Assembly (NCBI GenBank): GCA_964019165.1
Contig: OZ025272.1
Location: 1,152,701 to 1,216,700, forward strand
Origin: Mastigias papua
Lineage: Eukaryota; Cnidaria; Scyphozoa; Rhizostomeae; Mastigiidae
Direction of reading: 5' to 3'
DNA: 64,000 nucleotides
The position numbers and the translations under genes are program-made. Each line of letters begins with the position of its first letter. Position 1 is the stretch's first letter. The notes beneath the pieces were generated by a model. It was not told where the DNA came from and did not search any database. It worked only from the letters and a program-made list of their open reading frames with translations. Positions 1-9,640 of this stretch are shown here, one piece after another.

Positions 1-605
1 TTATGACCATTACCATTCGCTCAACATATCAAATGTATTGTCGCAGAAATAACAAGTAGACTGATCTAGACCTGATGGATTTATTTGTACCTTTCTTCCT
101 TTTCCCTTTCATTTGTTACAAGCAATAGCTTCTTTCACTTGCTACTAATACTAGCTCATTGCTTCCAATGCTGAGAAAGTCACGTTTACACTACCGTTTA
201 CTACAGAGGTGCGGTTTATAGTTTAAATGCTATAGTCAAATAAAGAAGTCTAAAAACAATGATAACAGTCTACATTCTGCAGACGTTTATAACTAAATAG
301 GCATTGCGCAGTATCGCACCCGTCATATTAAACTATTCTTAGGTAGTTTGTCACGACAACTTTAATTCAATACAAAATACCACCACTCCTCGTACATACT
401 CAAATCAACCTTTGATTTTAACGATATCCATTTCTCCGAACTCTTACTGATTTTAATGTATATGACATAGACAGCCATGGTCTTCAGTTTTCTTATTATT
501 TTTCAGTCCTATGGTAACTTTCAATAGAGAGTCCTTGGCGTATATGTCATTTATATCTTACATTCTGAAGTATTATACATAATCACACTTTCTCCTATAT
601 TGCAG
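1..605 (+). other. Gene A intron (left edge)
   Basis: No coding exon seen. The start of the window (from about 5) matches about 5248-5330 further along gene A, so this is a duplicated copy of the intron that precedes a cbEGF exon. It ends in a normal acceptor just before 606. Confidence 0.6.
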
Positions 606-725
606 ATATAGATGAATGTCTGATATCAAACGGAGGTTGCGACCAAGTGTGTCATAATCATCCCGGAGGTCATACTTGCTCATGTGGGAAGGGCTATACT
701 CTACACAATGGCAGTCAATGCTTAG
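606..725 (+). CDS. Gene A exon: cbEGF 1 (6 Cys)
   Basis: 120 nt, phase 1-1, bounded by tgcag and gtaagt. It reads [12 protein letters not shown] and ends GSQCL; six cysteines and the DIDEC calcium-binding start are visible. The residue at the aromatic position of the Asp/Asn-hydroxylation consensus is His ([10 protein letters not shown]), not Tyr/Phe. Confidence 0.9.
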
Positions 726-1606
726 GTAAGTTTGTCCCTACTTCAAAAAAACAGCTCTAATGTTGCACCGCCAGACATATTTGAAATTAAGTATTTTCAG
801 GCATGAAACCCCGAGAAATGCAGTACAATCGAATAAGCAAGTATTAAAGTGGCTGACCAGCTTATTCGTCTTCTGCATATAACATTCACATAATAGCATT
901 ACAGAAGAGACAACGGAAAAGACATCACAAGGTAGCTACCCAGCTCATAAGGCTCGTTACCCAAAACATGTGTCTTTTCCAACAGGCAATTTCCAAAATA
1001 AACCGATTGAATATGAAAGAAACCTGTATCTGTACCATACAATGTGCAATTATACTTAAGTGTACCTCCTCTTTACAACACGAGTGTCCGCGGATCGAAT
1101 CCTGCTCCCACGTTATTTACAAGCAATGCACTGTGTCATATGTGGGACTATCGACTTTTATGAGTCCAGTTCACAATGACTAGCACATAAAACAAATTTC
1201 AGTCACAAAGCACATCATACCTATAATGTCAAATAATTTCTCTGTAACTACAACAACTTTGTCATAGACATTGATGAATGCAAAAGTTCCAGCCCAATAT
1301 GTGAGTGCGAAAACTCGGCAACTAACCCAAAATGCAAAGCGACTTGTCATAATACGATTGGAAGTTACACATGCTCGTGTTCGAGCGGCTATCGTCTTGA
1401 TGCTGCTGGCAAATGCACTGGTTAGTATTATAAAGTACTATATGATAAACGATGTGACATAACCTTTTATATTACAGATACTAATTGTCATAAGACATTG
1501 GCCTTGCTGCTGCCACTGAGTAATGCAGTTAAATTAAATTAAATTAAATTAAACCACATATAATCAAAAAAAATAAGGAATAGCACGAAAGCAAACTTGA
1601 AAGGTG

Positions 1607-1702
<96 letters not shown>

Positions 1703-4700
1703 AAGGAATACTTTGTACTATAATAATATGTTAGACTGCTTGGTGTGTTAATTTTTGAAGCATTTTCGGCATGTACATACTTCGCTGTCCCATTCCTCTA
1801 TGGACCTACTGACTTCCGTCTGTAACTGCAGGTGCTTATAATATCACTTAAGTGTCACAGTATATGTCCTCGCAATCCATTGCGTTGCACATACCGCTGT
1901 GTTGCAAGCTTCGGATTTAACTATTGCTTGGCACTTTCTCACGGAGACTTTAATTCGCCATAAAATACTAATCTCCTTCGCAGATATTTAGCTCAATATT
2001 TGCTTTCTCATTAGTCCTAATTTATACTTCTTCATTGCATCTATTTATTTGTCATTCCCATGATGGTTATCTGTACAGACTCCTTCACTTATCACACTTC
2101 ACATGTCATAGTATCGCATATAACCACACTTACTCTTTCGTTGCAGATATTAATGAATGTCTGATATCAAACGGTGGTTGTGACCAAACATGTCATAATC
2201 ATCCCGGAGGTCATGCTTGCTCATGTGGGAGCGGGTATACGCTACACAGTGGCAAGCGATGCTTTGGTGAGTCTATTGCTAATTCAATCTAACAGCTCCC
2301 TGTCCAATGTATTTGAAATCATGTCTTTCGGAGCATGCAACCTTGAGAATTACAATGCAATCAAACAAGCTGGGATTACAGTGCTAACAAGTTTGTTTAT
2401 CTGTTTAATGTAATATTCACTTAATAGCTATACAAAAAAGACATAGGAGACAAGGCCCACAATTAGCTACCCATCTCATGAAACTTTTAACCTAGGACAT
2501 GGATCTTCTCCAACATGCATTTCCTTGAAGCCAAGTACTAGAGGGCCTCAGGCCGTTTACAAATCTTAGCATAGATCAGAAATCACCTTGACCATGGATG
2601 ACGCGAGAAACTTTTGGTAGGGGGATGTGGCCTTCCATTTCCTTTGAATGGGGGTGCAGTCTTCATTCTATAGAAATTTTGACGATGTACTGACCTACTT
2701 ACCTGGATCTTCTCACGATCTAAAAGTTGATTTCAGTCGCTACTTCTCCGGTCTAAACAATGAATCAGCGAAAGTTATCTCCCCATAAATGATATTATCA
2801 GTGCTTACATACTGTGGCAGATTGAATATGAAATCAAATAGGGGTCAGTAATATAAACTGAACTCTTCACAATCGTACGATGCAAATTATCTCAAAAAAG
2901 TAAGCATGTGATTTCATCGCCAAAAAAATGCCACCAAACAGAGAGCCTGATTATTAGTACCCACTGCCCTACAGAGTAACGTCCGTCGTGCTTTAAAGCA
3001 GCACGCTATATATTCGTGGATCAAAAGCACTGCGAGACCACTAGCAGCAATAACTGTAGTATATCAGTAAATACCTAACAACGATAAAAATTGGATACAC
3101 GAGGAAAGATTTCTACTACACGGGTGCAATAACTTTCAATAAGCTGCCTCTTCCCGCCAGGGCGTCAGACAATCTGCTTTTAGGGACATTACGAAAAACA
3201 TTTATCCATAAAATATTGCCAATAGAATTGTACAAAACTGCCCTGTAGGCCTGAAATTGCCACATAATTGTTTCATGATTTAAAGCATTTTCTTTTTGTA
3301 GGACAAACAAATATACCAGCAGTTTTTCAACATATGAAGTTTTCATCGTTTCACAAAATGCAACCATATCATTGCTTATAGACCCGAATGAATATGGAGT
3401 TACTCCGTATCTGCAATATACTTTGTGTAGTGATATTGTAATGATGAATACTTCTTTACAATACGAGTGTGATCGGCTCGAATACCACTCTTGTGCGCTT
3501 TCAGAGGAACGGGCTAGGCCTTATATAGGACAATTCACTTTTATGAGTCCAGTACACAATTGTTAGTTTATATAATATTCAGAGTCACATAGCATATCTT
3601 GTCTATCGTGCGAAATACTGTCCCTCTAACTACAAGCATTATTTCTTAGACATCGATGAATGCAAAAGTTCCAGTCGAACGTGTGAGTGCTACGACCCGG
3701 CAAATAACCCAAAATGCACGGCACATTGTCACAATACGATTGGAAGTTACGTATGCTCATGTTCGGGTGGTTATCGCCTTGATGCAACTGGCAAATGCAT
3801 TGGTTAGTATTATAAAGTATTATATGATAAGATAGAAAGAATCATATTAGGATAACAGGCGCGCACGTTTGGGCGTTTATCGACAAGCTGTTGTCGGTAA
3901 CTTTACAAGATAGAATGATGTGATATTACATGGTTAGATTAATACGTGGTATCACCTAGCATCATGCGCCAAATCGTCATTTCGTACGATAATTCAGATG
4001 GAAATTTCTATCGCAAGTTTCTATCAGTCAGAAAGGTCGATAAGTCACAAATAACCTCGAGTAACGCTCAAATGACCCCCCAAATAACCGGCCGCATGAC
4101 TCAAAATGGCCCGCAGTTGGCCTCAAATGACCCCCTGTTGACCCCAAATGATACCCTTAATCACCATATGTGACCATATGATATATATTCACAAGAGAAA
4201 TTTGCAGAAACTAATGGTGGAAATATCTATGACGATCAACCACTTAAATTCTCTATATATGTGGGATTTTTCCACCAAGAATTCGATGAAATATGATTTT
4301 AGAACTAAGCAATTCTGCGAGCTTCCACCTGCCCAAACGCAGAGATTTGGTACTAACTCATTGAAATATAAAGGAAGTCTATCTGGAATAACCTCAGTGA
4401 TGACATTAAAACTGCACTGAGAATAGATATGTTCAAAACACATTCAGGCGTGCAATGGCACTCAATGCACGTGCAGCAGTTGCAAGTGTTTTCTATTCAT
4501 GCACTTTGTTTTAATTTGTTGGTTTTAATTAGTTATTATAACTATTGCATATTTTACCAACATTAAACAGAATTATAAAATGACAATGAAATGAAATAAA
4601 CACCCTGTATAAATACAAATGATGCATTACAACACCACTGATGCATTACATAAAAGACCCCAAATGACCCCCAAATGACCCCAAATGACCCCAAATGACC

Positions 4701-7700
4701 CCCAAATGACCTCAAATCGCCCCAAATGATGTATTACAACACCACTCGTAAATATGGAATTACATCACTGTCTGTCACATGGCATAATCTCAAATTCCAC
4801 TGCATAGTATTATGGTATTTTCTCCAGTACTCTGGTTGAGTCAATACAAATATTTTGTATCCATTTTGCCTTAGCTGAATGTACTGTATTCCAGCGCATT
4901 ACAGGCCTTATCTTTGTTAGCATGGCTGCCAAATGTTTGAGAACTCTGATAAGGTCTGTTTTCTTCCAACCTAATTGAACAATCATCATACATAGTGGGT
5001 CTAGCCTTAGCATGTGTGGTCAGAATTTTGCAAGATGATTGGTCAATTGTGATGGGAGAATAAAGATCTGACAGATCATTCAAACATTTAGCGGCTATGC
5101 TATCTTTGTCTTAAAGTTATTGATTACGGTTATGGTAGTTAAGGCTTTCAAATTAACTTTGAGGCAAATGCTGACTTTGAATGTAATAGATACAGATCCC
5201 TTATTCTGTCCGTATCGTCATCACGCTCAATTCGACAACGTCTAATTTCGAAAATTATGAACATTGCCATTCGTTCACCTCATGATATATACTGCCGTTT
5301 ACGCAATAACTGGACTGCTCCAGATTTGATGGACTTCTAATCATATATTTATTATTTTCTTGTCATTTGTTGCAATTGTTGACTCATTGCCTGCCAATAC
5401 CAAAAGAGTCAATTTTACACCATCTGTTACCACAGAGCTGAGAATTCTTCTCTGGGCCTGCTGAATTCTAGAAGTGAATTTGAGCGTTCTATAGTATCAC
5501 GCATGATTTACAGTATAGTGTATCGCTAACTATTTGTGTTTTAACACATCGCACTGTGCTGCAACCTTCACATAGCAATTTTAATTCGATATATTCCTCC
5601 TTGCTCATAGAAGTCAATTCACCTCAAACCATATTGACCTGTCTGAGCTCCTATTTCATACATATTACACAACAATATCAATTTTCCATTGTATCTATTA
5701 TCTCCACCCAGCTGGCCATAATCTTAACTTTCCAAGTATTTTTCATTCCAATGCTAACAACCTTTTAAAGACTCCTTGGCTAATATGTCATTAATAACTT
5801 TCGTTTATAGTAGTCTACATAACCATCCTTACTTCTATATTGCAGACGTAAATGAATGCCTAACAGCAAATGGGGAGTGTGCCCAGACATGTCATAATTA
5901 TCCCGGATTTCATAACTGCTCATGTCTCACAGGCTATAGTTCAATGATCAGTGGCAGGCACTGCCTAGGTGAGTCTACTTTAAACATAGATCTACTGGAT
6001 CGTCCAATTCGATCATTGTATCTCCCAGAGCTTTTAGGGCATTGAGCTCTGGAAACTACAATTATCGAATAAGCAAGAATCATGGTGGGAGAAAAGGAAG
6101 CGAGGTCAGCAGCTAGCTACCCGCCTCATGAAGCTGGCAACCCAAGATGTCTTTCCAACAGACATTCTCAAAAGAACCGATTCAATATACAGTTAAATCG
6201 AATCGGCACCATACAATGTGTGGTGATAGCATAGTGATGTGTACTTCTTCTTCTTCTTCTTCTTCTTACTCTTCTTGCTCTTCTTCTTACTCTTACTCTT
6301 CTTCTTCTTCTTCTTGCTCGTCTTCTTCCTCTTTAGAACAAAGTGGGAACATTTCGAATCTCGCTGTGCTTTGTAGGAAACGTACTAGGTCTTTTATGGG
6401 ACTACAGACTTTTATGAGTCCGAGTAATACACAACAATTAGCTGAAATAATGTTTGCTATTACAAAACATATCATATGTATTATGCCAAATAAAAAATGT
6501 CTCTCTAATTACAAAACTATTTTCATAGAAATTGATGAATGTGCACTTTCGAGTCAAACGTGTACGTGTCATGATCCCGCAAATAACCCAAGATGCACTG
6601 CGACTTGTCATAATACGGTTGGAAGTTACAGATGTTCATGTTCGAGCGGCTATCGTCTAGATGCAACTGGCAAATGTATTGGTTAGTATAACAAGGCTAT
6701 ATATTGTGAGATAGTGGGAATCACCTATTGAAGTTAAACAAAATAGGCAATAAATTTCAGGATAAGAGAGATCATAAATAACGTCATTCCAACCGATGTT
6801 ATTAGTTATGGGATACATTCAAGTTAATTAATGATATTCCATTTAAGTTGATATTCCACTATATAGGCATCCCATGAAACATACGGAAGCCAACTTTAGA
6901 TGAGGTTTGCAAGGTAAGGCTTAGTCTTCACAAAAATTTTGGATGTGTTTTGTATATCCAACATCAGCATATATACTGAAAGATTTCCGAGGTTCTCTTG
7001 CTTCTATTGGCCTAATGAATTCTAGCAGTGAATACGAGCGCTTTACAATATCATATAAGTTCTATAGTATATATCATTGCAACCAATTGCATTTGCATTG
7101 CAACTGTGCTACACTCCTCATATTAAACTATAGTACTGCATTTTGTCACGACGACTTTAAGTCTATACAAGATGCTACTTCTATTCGTAGATATTTCATA
7201 CAATCTGCTTCTAATCATATCCACTCCTCTGAAATTTCATTAGCTCTAATTTATATAGTAATACTTTATTGCATCCATTACATACTTTTACATAAGAACA
7301 CTTAATTTTTTCCTAGCCTCAATATTCTTAATACTGTTTTAATTTTGAGTCTAGCAATATTCTTAAATTATTCTTAAATATTAGCAATTCTGAGCATTAA
7401 TACTTCTATAGATAACATTTCTCATACAAAACATTGTTTAAATGGCCACTCCCCGAAGAGTTTCTGTTTCGTATGATAGCATGATTAGTCCCAGACCCCA
7501 GACCGGATAAAGCTTGAACTTGTTTTGTTTTCTAAAGAAAACCCAAATAACCAAACAGTTTAAGCCTTAATGACGCGTAAGCTTTGCACTATTCTTAAAT
7601 TATTCTTAAATTTCATTGGTTTTGAGCCTTGACATTGTTATAGACTATATTCTTATGAAAAAGTGTCTATTTCTTTCAAGATCATCATAATCTTCATATC

Positions 7701-9029
7701 CTTTAGTACTTTTCATTCCTATGAAGATTAGATGTGGACACTCCTTGGCTTATAAATCATTCATTCCTTGCAATTCGCAGGATTACTCATAACCTCATTT
7801 AATATATTGCAGATATAAACGAATGCCTCACGTCAAACGGGGGTTGTGCCCATTCGTGTCATAATCATCCCGGAAGCCATACTTGCTCATGTCAAAAAGG
7901 CTATGCTCTATACAGTGGCAGATACTGCCCAGGTGAGTTTATGGCTATTTCAAAAGAACAGCTCTAATCTATATTGTCTGATACACTTGCAATCACAAAG
8001 CTGGTTACCTAAGATACATACCCTTTCCAATAGGCACTCCCATAGAAGCAATTGAATATGGAGCAACCCCATACCTGTAACATAGAATACCCAGTGGTGC
8101 TATAGTGATGTTTACGTGGTTCGAGTCCTACTCCTGTGCAATTTGAAAAACAACGTACTAGGCCCCCTATGAGACAATCGACTTTTAAGAAGTCAACACA
8201 AAATGATTAGCTCATGTACTACTTGGTGACACGAAACATTCCTAACCTAAAATGCAAAATTGTCCTTCTAACTAAAACAATTACACCCTAGACATTGATG
8301 AATGCACAATGTCCAGCAAACCATGTAAGTGCTACGATCCTGTTAACAATCCAGCATGCACTGCCACCTGCTACAATACGATTGGAAGTTACAGATGTTC
8401 ATGTTCGAGAGGCTATCAACTAGATACTGATGGCAAATGTTCTGGTTAGTATGATAAAAGGTATTACATGATAAACTAGAGAGCAAAACCTTTAAAGTTA
8501 CAGACGCTCGTGCTTGGGCAGTTATAGCCTTGCTGCTGTGAAGTAATGCAGTGATTAGTACGCAGGGGTGGACGGGCTGATCGGTCAACCGAGCAATGCC
8601 TGACTGGACCATTACCTTTGGACCTCGTCAAATATGATGTACAGTACATTTGTAAGTGTAATCTATTTGGTTAGACTTCACTAAAAAGAACAAAAGTTAG
8701 TCAATGAACAGTGCCGGGTCCCCTAGTCCTACCCAGTCCACCCCTGTTAGTAAGGTACAATATAGAATTATCAATTAGCGAGGATCACTACTGATTATGA
8801 CTCCTCATGGTCAGGAAGGAAATTTATATCACAACACTAGTAAAGATAAGTAGCTTTAAAGAGATCTAGGGTAACTGAAAAACACTAATTTCATTCTTGT
8901 CTAGCCTCCTTCGAAGCTACAACCGAGCAATCGCCTGAGCAGCCACCCAACAAGGGCAACCGACATGCTGGCAGCCAACTGCAACTTATTATAGTTTTAC
9001 CGCTCGTTGCTGCCATCCTATTAAACTAA
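606..9029 (+). CDS. Gene A (partial, 3' end): alternating cbEGF / 8-Cys EGF protein with GPI-like C-terminus
   Basis: Nine exons are visible: 606-725, 1268-1420, 2147-2266, 3650-3802, 5846-5968, 6529-6681, 7813-7932, 8292-8444 and 8905-9029 (TAA). Every junction is AG/GT and phase 1, so the reading frame stays open for about 406 residues. Seen: four repeats of a 6-Cys calcium-binding EGF exon followed by an 8-Cys EGF exon, then a Glu/Gln/Pro-rich linker and a 14-residue hydrophobic end ([14 protein letters not shown]) with no basic tail. Known: cbEGF arrays (D-x-[DN]-E-C) form calcium-stiffened rods in extracellular proteins, and a hydrophobic C-terminus without a tail is a GPI-anchor signal. 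Inferred: a cell-surface GPI-linked paralogue of gene B. The N-terminal exons (probably signal peptide and EMI, as in genes B and C) lie left of the window. Exon calls are strong; the GPI call needs a predictor. Confidence 0.88.
1268..1420 (+). CDS. Gene A exon: 8-Cys EGF 1
   Basis: 153 nt, phase 1-1, acceptor atag, donor gttagt. It starts [12 protein letters not shown] and carries an inserted C-x-C...NPKC stretch between the normal first and second cysteines, giving eight Cys. The second half ([12 protein letters not shown]) is a full Asn-hydroxylation-type cbEGF consensus. Confidence 0.9.
1609..1700. repeat. (TA)n microsatellite
   Basis: About 92 bp of uninterrupted TA in a gene A intron. 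Confidence 0.97.
2147..2266 (+). CDS. Gene A exon: cbEGF 2 (6 Cys)
   Basis: 120 nt, phase 1-1. Reads [12 protein letters not shown]...KRCF. Nearly identical to the 606-725 exon, so duplication or conversion is recent. Confidence 0.9.
3115..3270 (+). mobile_element. Possible LINE ORF2 C-terminal scrap
   Basis: The + strand reads [18 protein letters not shown] followed by [10 protein letters not shown]. This resembles the 'WNxLP...FK..L' end of non-LTR retrotransposon ORF2. It is short, in a gene A intron. Confidence 0.35.
3650..3802 (+). CDS. Gene A exon: 8-Cys EGF 2
   Basis: 153 nt, phase 1-1, acceptor ttag, donor gttagt. [20 protein letters not shown] start; eight Cys; GSYVCSC in the second half. 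Confidence 0.9.
4065..4160. repeat. CAAATGACCCC-type short tandem repeat (cluster 1)
   Basis: Imperfect copies of a 10-11 bp unit close to ccccaaatga, with spacers, in a gene A intron. Confidence 0.55.
4190..4490 (+). mobile_element. LINE ORF2 3' fragment (pseudogene)
   Basis: The + strand reads [28 protein letters not shown], then after one frameshift [20 protein letters not shown]. This is the usual C-terminal end of a non-LTR retrotransposon ORF2 (Y.LR...LP.P.T..FG..S..Y.G...WN.L...IK...S...FK). It lies in sense orientation in the intron between 8-Cys EGF 2 and cbEGF 3 of gene A. Confidence 0.75.
4657..4730. repeat. CAAATGACCCC-type short tandem repeat (cluster 2)
   Basis: Six or seven near-perfect copies of ccccaaatga/cccccaaatga, same unit as the cluster at 4065. 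Confidence 0.8.
5846..5968 (+). CDS. Gene A exon: cbEGF 3 (6 Cys)
   Basis: 123 nt, one codon longer than its sisters in the last loop, phase 1-1. [12 protein letters not shown] start, [12 protein letters not shown] core. Confidence 0.88.
6247..6332. repeat. Imperfect (CTT)n microsatellite
   Basis: Imperfect (CTT)n just upstream of 8-Cys EGF exon 3, in intron. Confidence 0.85.
6529..6681 (+). CDS. Gene A exon: 8-Cys EGF 3
   Basis: 153 nt, phase 1-1, acceptor atag, donor gttagt. [20 protein letters not shown] start, eight Cys. An open frame continues about 380 nt upstream across a (CTT)n tract, but that part is intron: the acceptor and the 153-nt size match the sister exons. Confidence 0.88.
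7813..7932 (+). CDS. Gene A exon: cbEGF 4 (6 Cys)
   Basis: 120 nt, phase 1-1. [12 protein letters not shown] start, [12 protein letters not shown] core, donor gtgagt. Confidence 0.9.
8292..8444 (+). CDS. Gene A exon: 8-Cys EGF 4
   Basis: 153 nt, phase 1-1, acceptor ctag, donor gttagt. [20 protein letters not shown] start; one CHNT is changed to CYNT. Confidence 0.9.
8905..9029 (+). CDS. Gene A last coding exon: linker and hydrophobic C-terminus
   Basis: Acceptor gtctag, phase 1, TAA at 9027-9029. It encodes a short Thr/Glu/Pro linker, then [11 protein letters not shown] and [14 protein letters not shown], then stop. It aligns with the stalk/TM exon of gene B (50394-50591) at the KG-rich spacer and hydrophobic run, but stops where gene B continues. 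A possible omega site is the Gly/Asn of KGN, about eight residues before the hydrophobic run. A consensus donor (cag/gtaagt) follows at 9047/9048, 18 nt after the stop. Confidence 0.8.
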
Positions 9030-9161
9030 TTGCACACGGCTTCACAGGTAAGTTGCCCTGATCATCATATAAATAGGCTTAGAGACTCGTATTCATCGCT
9101 CACAGTCTATTGATCTTTTGACTAAAGTTGACAATGTGGGTTGTATACTGTTTAGCATATA

Positions 9162-9261
9162 GCACAGATTCCCACCAAATAACACAGGTTTCCACCAAAT
9201 AACACAGATTCCCACCAAATAACACAGATTCCCACCAAATAACACAGATTCCCACCAAATA
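9162..9261. repeat. 20-bp minisatellite, five copies
   Basis: Unit close to acagattcccaccaaataac, five copies with a few substitutions, just downstream of gene A. The last copy runs into an AATAAA. Confidence 0.9.
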
Positions 9262-9263
9262 AA
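9258..9263 (+). terminator. Candidate poly(A) signal, gene A
   Basis: AATAAA at the end of the 20-bp minisatellite, 230 nt after the stop. It only applies if the 3' UTR is not spliced at 9047. Confidence 0.3.
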
Positions 9264-9324
9264 AATAGATTGCTGGTAAAGTGGGTCATATATCAATAAT
9301 CAGTTGAGTATGGCCTTTAAAGAT

Positions 9325-9640
9325 CTGAAAAGGTATTCGACTCAGTCATCTGTAAATTTCTCTGCAGAAATTTGAATTCTATGCCACTCTTTCTAAGTTG
9401 ATTTATATTCTGTTTATGAAATAGAATGTAACACTGCAGGGCAAATGGTATCCTAAACAAAGCTTGACAACACCCTGCTAGGGCTGCTTCAAAGATTTTG
9501 TCTAGGTCCACACATCTCTCTTGTCTACATTGATGAGCTTCCAAAGCAGTGTGAAGTTTCATCATGTCTATGTATGCTGATAATACAAATATGTCCCTTA
9601 AATCGAATAATTCAGCCTAGCTACATGAAGCTAAGAAAGG
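9325..9640 (+). mobile_element. Degenerate LINE reverse transcriptase fragment
   Basis: Broken frames on + read VFDSVICKFLCRNL, then NRM.HCRANG, then MYADNTNMSLKSNN. These match the order 'KAFDTVxHxxLLxKL', 'NRxQxCxVNG', 'MYADDT' of LINE RTs. Several stops; a pseudogene. Confidence 0.6.

Noticed and set aside
6147..6528. Ser-rich N-terminal extension in frame with 8-Cys EGF exon 3
   Set aside because: It is a (CTT)n tract in intron; the atag acceptor and 153-nt exon size match five sister exons.
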